This document shows, piece after piece, positions 1-8,683 of a stretch of DNA of 64,000 nt. A program made the position numbers and the translations under genes. The stretch is from DAOTXR01 sp034435375 (lineage in GTDB: Bacteria > Chloroflexota > Anaerolineae > Aggregatilineales > UBA3940): positions 185,647 through 249,646 of the forward strand of contig DAOTXR010000086.1 in assembly GCA_034435375.1 (NCBI GenBank), read 5' to 3'. The notes under the pieces are model-generated. The model did not search any database. It had not been told where the DNA came from and saw only the letters and a list, made by a program, of their open reading frames with translations. Numbering within the stretch: position 1 is the stretch's first letter; every line of letters starts with the position of its first letter.

Positions 1-647
1 AACACAGCCTGCGAGCGGAACAGCTTGCCATCGTGCCTCAGTCCGTGCACCCCGATCTCGAAGCCGCGCTCCCTAAGCTCCTGCATCAGATTGCCATCCA
101 GCGGGTAAGACTCCGGCACAAAATTAAACACAGACCGGAAACCCAGGCTCTCCTCCAGATCAGCCACGGCCCGCACACGGGCCTGTCCTTCGGCGCTTTC
201 GATGTCGTGGGTGAGCACGAATGCAAATCGGCGGCCCTCCGGCCAGAAGTGCCAGAAGGCAAGGTCCGGCTGCCCGGTGACCTCAAGCAGGCGGCGCATG
301 ATCTCCCACTGGAACCGGACGTAACGATCCTCCACCGGCCAGCCCAGCGGAAAGCCGCCCCGTGCAAAACGGGCGCTGGCCTGCTTAAGCAGGTCGATCA
401 CGGCGCGAGGCAGCAGCGGTTTGACCTCATAGTAAACTGATCGGGCCGGGCTTAGCCGGAAGTGATGGGGACCAAACAGCCCTTCACCCAGCGTGATGGC
501 CAGCAGCTCCTCGACATCGCCGGGCGCAACCGGCAGATCGAGGGCCGCCATGGCCCGCCTGGCCGCCGCCTGCCACGCTTCCTCACCCGGATCGGGCTGG
601 CAGCGCCAGAAGCGGGCGGGAGTGTTGAAGCTCCACAAAGTTGCCAT
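1..647 (-). CDS. Polysaccharide deacetylase family protein (3' part cut off by window edge)
   Basis: Translating the minus strand from the ATG at 647 gives at least 215 residues with no stop before the window edge, so the C-terminus is missing. The visible part has a family-specific N-terminal region and then a NodB-like core with THDIE (metal-binding Asp of the first motif) at about residue 135 and EIGVHGLRHDG (the His motif) near residue 200. The family removes N- or O-acyl groups from glycans. The start overlaps the stop of the upstream FemAB-like gene (TGATG), so the two are translationally coupled. It resembles the deacetylase-like protein at 24578-25756 in the same locus. A role in modifying the exopolysaccharide is inferred from context. 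Confidence 0.8.
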   Translation of the reverse strand, partial: MATLWSFNTPARFWRCQPDPGEEAWQAAARRAMAALDLPVAPGDVEELLAITLGEGLFGPHHFRLSPARSVYYEVKPLLPRAVIDLLKQASARFARGGFPLGWPVEDRYVRFQWEIMRRLLEVTGQPDLAFWHFWPEGRRFAFVLTHDIESAEGQARVRAVADLEESLGFRSVFNFVPESYPLDGNLMQELRERGFEIGVHGLRHDGKLFRSQAV

Positions 648-1714
648 CAGCCAAAGCGCCCGTACAGCAGCTCACCAGCCACCCGGCACACCCAGGGCGG
701 TGAACCTCGGATCACCCTCCGCGCCAGGCTCAGCAGCCTGCCATGCCCAATCGAGGGAGGCGCTGCCGAGAACGTCGAGTAGACAAGCGGCATCTCTTGT
801 GCACCCCAGCGACCCTTGAACTGGCGCAGGCCAGTGTTTTCCAGGCCGGTGCGCCCCATGTCGAACGTTGTGAAGCCATGCTCACAGCCCCAGCGGATCG
901 CCGTCCACAGCAGGAGATCGTTTGGGCTGAGCGGCCTGGCCCTGTCGTCCAGCGCCGAGTACTTATACGTGAGCGTCTGCTGCCAGTGCAAGAAGACCGC
1001 CCCAGCCAGACACTCGTCGCCGCGCCAGGCCAGCAGCATGAACCCCAGCCCGGGCGCGATCAATCGCTGCCATAGCAGATCGAAGAATCGGCGCGGCTGG
1101 ACGGGCACACCGAGTCGGCGGCGCGTCCGCAGGTGCAGCCGGTAGTACAGGTCGAGGTGTTGGCGCGTCTCGCCCCACACGACGCGCACGCCACGTTGCT
1201 CGGCGGCCCGCGCCAGGCGGCGGTGCTTCTTCTTGATGCGGCGAGCCACCTCATCCACATCAGCGCCAAGCTGGAGCGTGTGCAGCACGTGCTGTGAATG
1301 CGCCCACACCTCTGGCCGAGGAGCCAGCGGCCACCGCACCTCAATGTCAGGAGTATGCCTGCCTTTTGACAATCGCGCCAGCCCGCCCGTGAGGGCCTCT
1401 AGGGACTCTGGATCGCGGTAGAGCGGCGCGCAGTGATCGGTGAACGGCAGCGATACCCAGCGCCGTCTGGCGATCGGGCGGCGCATCTCGATCATGGGCA
1501 GGCCAGCACGCAGTCCGTCCCCTTCGTCGGGCGCGGCCACCACGAAAGGCCGGTAGCCGTAGCATTCTGCCATCAACGCCGACCAGGCCGGGTGGTGAAA
1601 GATGTTCGCCCCCGAACACGACGCCGCCAGGGCCAGCCAGCGCTCATCGGCAGGCTCCAGAAACACGAGATCGTCCACGGCAGCCACGCTTACATCTCTC
1701 ACCAGCGCCGTCAC
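647..1714 (-). CDS. FemAB/GNAT-like acyl- or aminoacyl-transferase
   Basis: The protein has 355 residues. The C-terminal half carries the pattern of the FemAB/BioF2-like acetyltransferase superfamily: a KKKHRRLARAAEQRG stretch, then YSALDDRARPLSPNDLLLW, HGFTTFDMGRTG and LRQFKGRWGA. FemAB proteins attach amino acids to cell-wall precursors, and relatives occur in XrtA/PEP-CTERM exopolysaccharide loci, where their substrate is not firmly known. The GTG start overlaps the upstream stop (GTGA) and the end overlaps the deacetylase start, so it is inside one operon. It is the second FemAB-like gene in tandem. The substrate is unknown, but a link to glycan or peptidoglycan modification is likely. 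Confidence 0.75.
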   Translation of the reverse strand: MTALVRDVSVAAVDDLVFLEPADERWLALAASCSGANIFHHPAWSALMAECYGYRPFVVAAPDEGDGLRAGLPMIEMRRPIARRRWVSLPFTDHCAPLYRDPESLEALTGGLARLSKGRHTPDIEVRWPLAPRPEVWAHSQHVLHTLQLGADVDEVARRIKKKHRRLARAAEQRGVRVVWGETRQHLDLYYRLHLRTRRRLGVPVQPRRFFDLLWQRLIAPGLGFMLLAWRGDECLAGAVFLHWQQTLTYKYSALDDRARPLSPNDLLLWTAIRWGCEHGFTTFDMGRTGLENTGLRQFKGRWGAQEMPLVYSTFSAAPPSIGHGRLLSLARRVIRGSPPWVCRVAGELLYGRFG

Positions 1715-2883
1715 CCCGGCGCAACCTGCCGCTTGCGCAGGCGCTCGGCCACCTTGTGCAGCACCGATCCGCGCTGAAGGGCCGGGGAAACCACACGGTA
1801 GGCCCAGCGCAGCAGCGGGTTGAACACATAGTCGTAGGCCACAGGATACAGCGCGACCTGGCCGCCGAACATGAGTTTGAAGAAAGTCGGGCTGTGGTAA
1901 AGTTCCTCAGCGATGGGCTGGCCGTCCAGGATGGCGTGCGCAGCGGCAGGATCGATGCCCTCCAAGTCAAAATAGCGGAAGCCCCGCTCCTTGGCCCACC
2001 GGATCGCCCCCCAGAACACTGCCTCGTTGGGCCGACGGCTGCCATGCTGCCCCGACCAGCCAGACACTTTGGCGATCACCGTGTCGCCAAACGGGACAAG
2101 CAGCAGAGCCGAGATAGCCTCGCCCTGGTACTCGGAGAGCAGCAGGGCGATGGCGCGGTGCGGCCTCAAGACCTCCCACATCCGCACGAAGTAAGCCCAG
2201 GAGAACGGCTCGAACTGCTGACGCTCGCTGGTCGCCAGGTGCAGGCGGTAGAAGGCATCTAGATCGGTCTCGTCGCCCTCCCGCACGGCGATCCCTTCGC
2301 GCTCACTGCGGCGGATATTCTGACGATGCTGGCGGTGCATCTGGGCCAGAAGCTCATCCAGGCTCAGCGACAGGTCGATCAGGAGCGTAGCCGTGGGCGC
2401 AACCTCGACGGTCGTAGGCCGGAATCCCCGGCCAGCGAGATAGGCCGCCATACCTTCGCCGTTGTTGGGCGGCTGCACGATCAGGTACTGCACCCGGCAA
2501 GCCCGACACACCTGCTCCAGCGCATCGACGATCAGCGCCAGGAGTTCCGGATCGCCAGAGGCGCACAGAGGGCCTTTGGTCACATAGGCCGCTGCGCCGA
2601 GGATCGACGCCGGGCGGATCAGGAGCTGCCCCCCGCCCACCACCTCCGGGCCACAGGTCGCCACAAGGCGGACTGCTTTCCAACCCTGAGCGGCCTTGAC
2701 CTGGCCCCACAGGCTAGTCTGGACGTGATGCCCGCCGGGGGTGCGAGCCACGAACGCATCCCAGACAGGATCGGCAGCAGCCTCAGACACCTGCAGGCGA
2801 TAGCTAGCCGGGGCGACAGCCCCCAGCAATGTCTGATCTACAACGTTCACGCGAGCCTCTCCCGGCTGGCAAGCTCTGAGCAT
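1711..2883 (-). CDS. FemAB-type peptidyltransferase-like protein
   Basis: This is a 390-residue FemAB-family protein. The N-terminal acyltransferase fold includes HHVQTSLWGQVKAAQGW, typical of lipid II:glycine glycyltransferase relatives. The second half has MHRQHRQNIRRSEREGIAV, EAVFWGAIRWAKERGFRYFDLEGID and a short C-terminal tail. Known FemAB enzymes use aminoacyl-tRNA to add residues to lipid-linked cell-wall precursors. Here the gene lies in a glycan operon, 12 bases downstream of the GDP-fucose synthase gene. The start may instead be the GTG at 2850, which has a better purine-rich site (GGGAGAGG) in front of it. The substrate cannot be read from the sequence. Confidence 0.75.
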   Translation of the reverse strand: MLRACQPGEARVNVVDQTLLGAVAPASYRLQVSEAAADPVWDAFVARTPGGHHVQTSLWGQVKAAQGWKAVRLVATCGPEVVGGGQLLIRPASILGAAAYVTKGPLCASGDPELLALIVDALEQVCRACRVQYLIVQPPNNGEGMAAYLAGRGFRPTTVEVAPTATLLIDLSLSLDELLAQMHRQHRQNIRRSEREGIAVREGDETDLDAFYRLHLATSERQQFEPFSWAYFVRMWEVLRPHRAIALLLSEYQGEAISALLLVPFGDTVIAKVSGWSGQHGSRRPNEAVFWGAIRWAKERGFRYFDLEGIDPAAAHAILDGQPIAEELYHSPTFFKLMFGGQVALYPVAYDYVFNPLLRWAYRVVSPALQRGSVLHKVAERLRKRQVAPG

Positions 2884-2895
2884 GGACAGCGATCC

Positions 2896-3852
2896 CTACA
2901 GGTTGGAATCCGTCTGACGGTGGCAGCACTCCAGATACCACTCCACGGTGCGTCGCAGCCCTTCCCGAAACGGCGTAGTAGCTTTGAAGCCAAACTCACG
3001 CTCGGCGCGGCTGGTATCCAGCGAGCGCCGGGGCTGCCCGTCAGGCTGGGTGGTGTCCCACACGATCCGACCCTGGAAGCCTACCAGCTCAGCGACCAGG
3101 TGGGTCAGATCGGCGATGCTGATCTCGACTCCCGATCCCAGGTTGACCGGGTCCGGCTTGTCGTATCGCTCGGTCGCCAGCACGATGCCCTCGGCAGCAT
3201 CCTCAGCATACAGGAATTCGCGCGTCGGCGCTCCGGTGCCCCAGGCCGTGATGTGGTCGTCACCGCGCTCCTTGGCCGCCACGCTTTTGCGGATCAGCGC
3301 AGGGATCACGTGCGACGACTCCGGGTCGAAGTTATCGCGCGGGCCATACAGGTTCGTAGGCAGCAGGTAGATGGCGTTGAATCCATACTGCTGGCGGTAG
3401 GCCTGGCCTTGCACCAGGAGCATCTTCTTGGCCAGGCCATAGGGGGCGTTGGTCTCCTCTGGATAGCCGTTCCACAGATCCTCCTCGCGGAACGGCACCG
3501 GCGTAAATTTGGGGTAAGCACAGACGGTGCCCACGCTCACGAACTTCTTGACCCCGGCCCGCCACGACTCGTGCATCAATTGCACTCCCATCATCAGGTT
3601 GTCGTAGAAGAACTCAGCGGGATGGGCTCGGTTTGCACCGATGCCGCCAACCACGGCGGCCAGGTGAATCACCACGTCCGGCTTGCTGCGGTCGAGCACC
3701 TCCAGCACCGCCTCGCGCTGGCGCAGGTCGTAATCGGCGCTGCGCGGGACCATCAGCTCCCTGGGTTGGCGCTGTTGCACCTTCTCGACCACGAACGAAC
3801 CCAGGAAGCCGGCCCCCCCTGTAACCAGCACCCTACACTCTTCCAGATTCAT
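2896..3852 (-). CDS. fcl: GDP-L-fucose synthase
   Basis: A 318-residue short-chain-dehydrogenase-fold epimerase/reductase. It starts with the NAD(P) motif VTGGAGFLGS, has the SVGTVCAYPK segment and the catalytic Tyr-Lys pair in APYGLAKKM, and then the family-typical LYGPRDNFDPESSHVIPALI. The enzyme converts GDP-4-keto-6-deoxymannose to GDP-L-fucose using NADPH. No GDP-mannose 4,6-dehydratase gene (gmd) is in the window, so the substrate must come from elsewhere. It sits between a GT4 glycosyltransferase and the FemAB-like genes, so fucose or a fucose derivative is a probable component of the glycan. Length matches the family. Confidence 0.88.
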   Translation of the reverse strand: MNLEECRVLVTGGAGFLGSFVVEKVQQRQPRELMVPRSADYDLRQREAVLEVLDRSKPDVVIHLAAVVGGIGANRAHPAEFFYDNLMMGVQLMHESWRAGVKKFVSVGTVCAYPKFTPVPFREEDLWNGYPEETNAPYGLAKKMLLVQGQAYRQQYGFNAIYLLPTNLYGPRDNFDPESSHVIPALIRKSVAAKERGDDHITAWGTGAPTREFLYAEDAAEGIVLATERYDKPDPVNLGSGVEISIADLTHLVAELVGFQGRIVWDTTQPDGQPRRSLDTSRAEREFGFKATTPFREGLRRTVEWYLECCHRQTDSNL

Positions 3853-3881
3853 AACTCCCCCTCTGTGTCAGTATGGCTCTC

Positions 3882-5105
3882 TCAGGCTGGCTGCACACGA
3901 GCAGCGGTCCCCCGCTTCGCATCGAGCATCCGCCAGTAGAATTCCTCCAGCGACACCACCAGGTTTTTCCAATCGTAGGTGGTTGTGGCCAGCCGACGCG
4001 CATTCTCGCCTAGTCGGCGCGCCTCGTCGGGGTGCTCGATCAGGTCGATCACCTGGCGTGCGAAATCTGCCGGATCCCACTGCGCCAGCCGCCCGATGTC
4101 GTGGTTCTCAAGCAGCGGCTTCACGTCTCCCACCGGGTTTGAGACTAGCGGACGTCCCAGGCTGATGTAGTCGCCGATCTTGTTGGGCCACCTGCCCACA
4201 TTGTATATCTTACCAGGAAACGGCAGGACGAAGACATTGGCCGCTCCCAGATACCACGGCAGCTCCTTGAAGGCCAGGTAGCCGGTCAGGTAGACGTGAT
4301 CGGCTACCCCGTAGGCCCTGGCCAGCTTCATCACGGCAGGCTTGGTCCTGCCGGTCAGCAGCAGCTTGACCGTGGGATACCGTGTGGCGATGATCGCCAG
4401 GGTGTGCAGCATCATGTCCAGCTCAACATGCGCTTCCATGCTCGAATAGCCAATCACAGGATCATCCACGGGCAGGCCGATGTGCTGGCGGCATTCTTCA
4501 ACGGTGCGGTACGGGAAAAGGTCGGGGAACGCACCTCCGGGGATGTGACAGATGTTCTCAGCGGGCATGCCCAGGCCAATGGCGCGTTCCCGGAGGGCTG
4601 TCGAGATGACCGTCAGGCCGTCGGCGCGGGTGCGGAAGGCTTCTTCATAATACGTCTCAATGCCGCCGAACAGAGCACGATACCACGCCGGGCGAAGCTC
4701 GCTGATGATCCCCCCTCGCCCCCACCAGTCGTTCCAGTCGGTGAGCATGAGCAGGCCATGCTTCCGACGATAATAGAGCGCCGGATAGATGGTAATGGGG
4801 CGCGTCTCGAAGCAGTGCAACACATCGTAGGGGCCGGGGTCGCGGCTCAGGTAGACCAGCCGGTTCAGCGCATCCCACATATCCCAGCCGGACCGCAGGC
4901 GTCCTCCCAGCAGGTCAGGCGTCTCGATGATGCGCACCCCGTCCTGCTCCGACTCGACTACGCCCAACCGGCGACGGTCGGAGATGGCCATGATGGTGGC
5001 CCGGTGACCTCGCTGCACCAGGTTCTTGGCCATGGCGTGAGGTCTGGGCCAGATTTTGGAGCGAACCCAATGGACGATCATCAGGATGTTCAGGCTTCTA
5101 GTCAT
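3882..5105 (-). CDS. GT4-type glycosyltransferase
   Basis: A GT-B fold glycosyltransferase of 407 residues. The N-terminal Rossmann half begins with MTRSLNILMIVHWVRSKIWPR. The C-terminal nucleotide-sugar half contains VIGYSSMEAHVELDMML, LLLTGRTKPA and the donor-site region PWYLGAANVFVLPFPG followed by NKIGDYISLGRPLVSN. Enzymes of this type transfer a sugar from a nucleotide donor to a growing lipid-linked chain in the cytoplasm. Its first codon overlaps the stop of the next gene upstream, and it ends about 30 bases before the GDP-fucose synthase gene. The donor sugar cannot be assigned. Confidence 0.82.
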   Translation of the reverse strand: MTRSLNILMIVHWVRSKIWPRPHAMAKNLVQRGHRATIMAISDRRRLGVVESEQDGVRIIETPDLLGGRLRSGWDMWDALNRLVYLSRDPGPYDVLHCFETRPITIYPALYYRRKHGLLMLTDWNDWWGRGGIISELRPAWYRALFGGIETYYEEAFRTRADGLTVISTALRERAIGLGMPAENICHIPGGAFPDLFPYRTVEECRQHIGLPVDDPVIGYSSMEAHVELDMMLHTLAIIATRYPTVKLLLTGRTKPAVMKLARAYGVADHVYLTGYLAFKELPWYLGAANVFVLPFPGKIYNVGRWPNKIGDYISLGRPLVSNPVGDVKPLLENHDIGRLAQWDPADFARQVIDLIEHPDEARRLGENARRLATTTYDWKNLVVSLEEFYWRMLDAKRGTAARVQPA

Positions 5106-6235
5106 GGTCTTATCCTTCCCAGGTGGGCTTGATAGAGAGCATCGTAAGCCTCGACCATACGCTCAACGCCAAACCAGCGACGCGCAACAGCGCGGCCATG
5201 CGCACCCAGCGACTCGCGTAGCGTCTGGTCTCCGGCCAGGCGCAGGATGGCGCTGGCCAGCGCCTGGACATCGCGCGGGGGCACCAGCAGCCCTGTGACC
5301 TCAGGCTCAACCAGCTCCGGCACACCTCCCACCGAAGTGGCGATCACCGCCTTGCCGGCAGCCATGGCCTCCATCACACTCTGGGGCAGCCCCTCGGTGA
5401 GCGAGGGCAGCACAAACATATCCGCCGCCGCCAGCAGATCGGGCACATCCAGACGAAAACCAGTAAAGACCGTGCGTCCGACCAGACCAGGCTGCCTGGC
5501 AAGCTCCCGCAGCCGCGCCTCGAGGGGGCCATCGCCGATCACCACCAGGCGGATTCTATCTTCGACCGCCGCCACATGCTGCACCGCCTCCAACAGAACC
5601 TCCAGCCCCTTGCCGCCCGCCAAGCGCCCTGCATAGACCACAGCCAGATCATCGGATGCGAGGCCCAGACGCTCGCGCGAGGCGGCCCGCGCCTGTGGGC
5701 AGTCGAAGCTGGCCACATCGATCCCGGTGGGGATGGCAACCACACGTTCAGGGGACAAGCCCAGGCGGGCCATCACTTCGCGCCGCATGGCCTCGCTGAC
5801 CGCGATCACCTGATCGGGCAGGTACATGGCGGCCCAGTACGGAAGGTTGCGCAGCAGGCTCAGGCCCTGACCAGAGACGTAGTGCATGTTGGGTTTGGTG
5901 GAGAAAAGCAGCGTCTGGCCCGCCAGCCGCGCCGCAATCCCGCCGATCACGTCTGGGCCGAGCACCTGGGTGTGGACAATCCGGATGGCGTGGGCGCGGA
6001 TGTAGCGCACCAGGCGCGGGATAGCCTGGAAGTTGGGCAGCCGTCCGCCGGGCAGGATCACCACCTTGGCCCCGACCTGCTCGAACGCCTGCCAGCCAGG
6101 CCCCCCCGCCACCTTGATGCACGCCACGTGGAAGTCGTAGCGGTCGCGCAGCCCGCCGATCAGCGCCAGCGTGCGGCGCGTCACCGACGCCTGGCCAAGA
6201 TAATTGAGGATGAACAACACAGCCGGCGGCGACAT
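5102..6235 (-). CDS. GT4-type glycosyltransferase
   Basis: A 377-residue GT-B glycosyltransferase. The N-terminal half contains LNYLGQASVTRRTLALIGGL and RIVHTQVLGPDVIGGIAARLAG. The C-terminal half has AVVYAGRLAGGKGLEVLLEA, LVVIGDGPLEARLRELA, and the donor-binding EX7E-type stretch FVLPSLTEGLPQSVMEAMAA. These are the hallmarks of family GT4. It overlaps the next gene (3882-5105) by four bases and follows the deacetylase-like gene by seven. It presumably adds one sugar of the repeat unit; the specificity is unknown. Confidence 0.85.
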   Translation of the reverse strand: MSPPAVLFILNYLGQASVTRRTLALIGGLRDRYDFHVACIKVAGGPGWQAFEQVGAKVVILPGGRLPNFQAIPRLVRYIRAHAIRIVHTQVLGPDVIGGIAARLAGQTLLFSTKPNMHYVSGQGLSLLRNLPYWAAMYLPDQVIAVSEAMRREVMARLGLSPERVVAIPTGIDVASFDCPQARAASRERLGLASDDLAVVYAGRLAGGKGLEVLLEAVQHVAAVEDRIRLVVIGDGPLEARLRELARQPGLVGRTVFTGFRLDVPDLLAAADMFVLPSLTEGLPQSVMEAMAAGKAVIATSVGGVPELVEPEVTGLLVPPRDVQALASAILRLAGDQTLRESLGAHGRAVARRWFGVERMVEAYDALYQAHLGRIRP

Positions 6236-6242
6236 CGGAACC

Positions 6243-7514
6243 TCACAGCGGATACGTCAGGAATGTGCGTGGGATGGAGACGCTTTCTCGCCCGGTGTCG
6301 TCCGCAGGGTGGCGTTCCACCACAGTCAGCTCGCGCTCGCCCAGGAACAGGCGGGCGCGATGCCGGTCGGGCACGTAAAAGGTGATGCCTTGCAGGTCCT
6401 CGGCAGTCGGCAGATGCAGGCCAGACAGCGGATCATCGACGCCATGAACGGTGATCCGCACCCTGCCCTCAGCGTCGGCGTCTTGCGACCAGCGAAGGTA
6501 TCTGTGATTCAGGCAGTAGGCCAGCAGCCGGGCCGTGGTCGTGACGTAGAGGAGGCCCGCCTGGACCACCTCGGCCACGCCGCGCAGCGCTGCCTGAGTC
6601 TGGGGCGGCAGGGCCGGGGGACCCGCCGGGCCAGCGCCCAGGTGGGTATAGAGGATCGTATATCCACCGCCGGCGACCATGTCAGAAAGAGCCTCGCGGC
6701 GCAAGACATAGGCCAAGCCGACATTGTCGTGCCCGTGGGACAGGCCGCGCCAGTAGCTGTTGGTGCGGATGAATTCATACACCGCCTGGCCGTCCTGCAA
6801 GCGGGCCAAGTCGATCAGCCAGTTGTGGCGGTGGATGGCAAAGCGGCGGCTGCCTGCTCTGGCCAGCCCGATTTTGGCCGCCTCCCGCGCCATCCCCACT
6901 ACGGTGTGCACTGGATGCAGTGGATCGAACAGGCGGGTCAGAGCACGCACGCTGTAAGGCAGCTCGCGCCCCGCCAGACTGCTTCCCCGCCCTTTCCACA
7001 CGAACCGCACCCCGTAAGCCAGCGTTGCGTCGGCATGATAGATGGGCGAGCCGGGCACATCGCCAGCGCCGGGCGAGGTGTCTTTGCCGAAGTTGGAGGG
7101 CGCTCGCGCATGGTCAACCCACACCGACAGCCTCAACCCGCGCCGCGTGAAGGTCTCAAGCGCCTCAAGCGCCCTGGCCCGCGTATTGACCCCATCGCCA
7201 AAGGAATGGATGCAATCGACGTAGCCCGCCGCGATCAAGGTCTCAAGGGTATCTCGGTCGGCGGGGCGGCTGGAGAAGTAAGCCAGACTGTCGTCGGGCG
7301 TGTAGGGAAAGAAGCTGTTGCCGATCTCCAGGCCCAAGCCAGGCCCCATCGACGTGTCGCGCGAGGTGTTCAGAAATTCCTGAATGGCGAGCAGGCGCTC
7401 GCGCGTCCGCGTGCCATCGATGTCACTGCAGATCGCCAGCGCCGCGCGGAAAGGATAGGGGAAGCGCCGCAGCGACACAGTCTCTGCGCCCCCGGCCACA
7501 GTCCGAGCAGTCAC
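6243..7514 (-). CDS. Polysaccharide deacetylase-like protein of unknown substrate
   Basis: I place the start at the GTG at 7514, which overlaps the upstream stop (GTGA) and follows a GGGGGAGGGGGG ribosome-binding site. An in-frame start at 7616 would overlap the upstream gene by over 100 bases. This gives 423 residues. The start of the fold, AALAICSDIDGT, looks like the metal-binding first motif of a NodB-like deacetylase (SDID in place of TFDD), and YVDCIHSFGDG resembles the following His motif. The C-terminal 80 residues form a separate beta-rich segment. Membership is remote, and it may be a non-classical carbohydrate esterase or an inactive relative. Its position among glycosyltransferases supports a role in the glycan pathway. 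Confidence 0.6.
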   Translation of the reverse strand: MTARTVAGGAETVSLRRFPYPFRAALAICSDIDGTRTRERLLAIQEFLNTSRDTSMGPGLGLEIGNSFFPYTPDDSLAYFSSRPADRDTLETLIAAGYVDCIHSFGDGVNTRARALEALETFTRRGLRLSVWVDHARAPSNFGKDTSPGAGDVPGSPIYHADATLAYGVRFVWKGRGSSLAGRELPYSVRALTRLFDPLHPVHTVVGMAREAAKIGLARAGSRRFAIHRHNWLIDLARLQDGQAVYEFIRTNSYWRGLSHGHDNVGLAYVLRREALSDMVAGGGYTILYTHLGAGPAGPPALPPQTQAALRGVAEVVQAGLLYVTTTARLLAYCLNHRYLRWSQDADAEGRVRITVHGVDDPLSGLHLPTAEDLQGITFYVPDRHRARLFLGERELTVVERHPADDTGRESVSIPRTFLTYPL

Positions 7515-8668
7515 CGCGCCCCCCTCCCCCGGCCCATGTGCAGGGCCACAGCCTGATCGTAGACCTCCAAGTGCTGGGCTGCGATGACCCGCCACGACAG
7601 GTCGCCTTCGATCCACTCCAGCGCATTGTGTCCCATCCGGCGGCGCAGGTCGTCGTCGAGCAGCAGGCGGCTGAGGGCATCTGCCAGCGCCTCCACATCG
7701 GCGGGGGGAACCAACAGCCCGGTCACGCCGTCCTGAACATATTCCGGTAGACTGCCGACGCGGGTGGCCACCACCGGCTTGCCGAACACGTAGGCATTCA
7801 TCAGAACGCCGCTGGTCGAGGCAGTGAGGTAGGGCAGCGCCACGAGCGCAGCCCGTTGGAAGAGCGCCGCCGCGGCGTCGCCCCGCAGGAAACCCGCGTG
7901 CACCTCGAAGCGGCTGGCGTCCTCCATCAGCGGCAGGCAGCGGTCCATCTCCTTGCCATGCGCGGCAATCACGAGGCGGGCGTGGGGGACACGTTTTGAG
8001 AGAATCGGTTGGGCGCGCACCAGAATCTCAAGCCCTTTATGCCGGTTGGCCCGCCCGAAAAACAGAACGTTGCCCGGCTCCTCAGCAGCAACGCCGGCGG
8101 CCCAACGCGCCAACGTGTGGAATGGCCCCAACGGCACGTGCCGAACGCGGCTGGCAGGGACGCCGTACATGCGCTGCACCAGCTCCACATGATCGCGCCC
8201 ATTGACAATGACGACCTGTGAGCCACGCACCAGCAAGCGATTGAGCGCTACCGCCACCGGCGCAGGCGGAAACTCGCCAATGTTGGGCTGGGGTATCACC
8301 AGGTTGGCCGCCACCGGCACATCGGTGAGCAGGTTGGCCAGCGCCGCCGCCCACAGCTCGCCGCCGCCCATGATCAGGTGGACCACGTCCACGCCATCAG
8401 CATGGATGGCCTGGATCATGCGCCGCACCACTGCGTAGGAGCGAGGATCGCGCATCCGGCGCATCTGAAACAGGCGAACCCTGACCTGTGGGGCCAGCAG
8501 GCCACGGCGGTACAGGGCTTCCGCGGGCTGGTCGGCGTCATCCATCGTGCGGGCCACGTGGGCGCGCGAAAGGAACAGCGTCACCGTTGCGCCTGCTTGG
8601 TGCAGACCGTTGGCCAGGTCCAGGGTATGGTCAACGTTGGTGAAGAAAGCAACGATCCCGACGTGCAC
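7511..8668 (-). CDS. GT4-type glycosyltransferase
   Basis: A 385-residue GT-B protein. The N-terminal half begins MHVGIVAFFTNVDHTLDLAN and includes DVVHLIMGGGELW. The C-terminal half has NVLFFGRANRHKGLEILVRA, ALVALPYLTASTSGVLMNAY, and the late VATRVGSLPEYVQDGVTGLL segment that closes the donor site in GT4 enzymes. It overlaps the deacetylase-like gene downstream by four bases and follows the previous glycosyltransferase gene by 15. It most likely acts in repeat-unit assembly on the cytoplasmic face of the membrane. Confidence 0.83.
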   Translation of the reverse strand: MHVGIVAFFTNVDHTLDLANGLHQAGATVTLFLSRAHVARTMDDADQPAEALYRRGLLAPQVRVRLFQMRRMRDPRSYAVVRRMIQAIHADGVDVVHLIMGGGELWAAALANLLTDVPVAANLVIPQPNIGEFPPAPVAVALNRLLVRGSQVVIVNGRDHVELVQRMYGVPASRVRHVPLGPFHTLARWAAGVAAEEPGNVLFFGRANRHKGLEILVRAQPILSKRVPHARLVIAAHGKEMDRCLPLMEDASRFEVHAGFLRGDAAAALFQRAALVALPYLTASTSGVLMNAYVFGKPVVATRVGSLPEYVQDGVTGLLVPPADVEALADALSRLLLDDDLRRRMGHNALEWIEGDLSWRVIAAQHLEVYDQAVALHMGRGRGAR

Positions 8669-8683
8669 AGCGTGACCTCGCTT

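Noticed and set aside
2326..3939. 537-codon open frame on the plus strand
   Set aside because: It is antisense to the fucose synthase and FemAB-like genes, has no domain, and results from high GC in the third codon position of the real genes.
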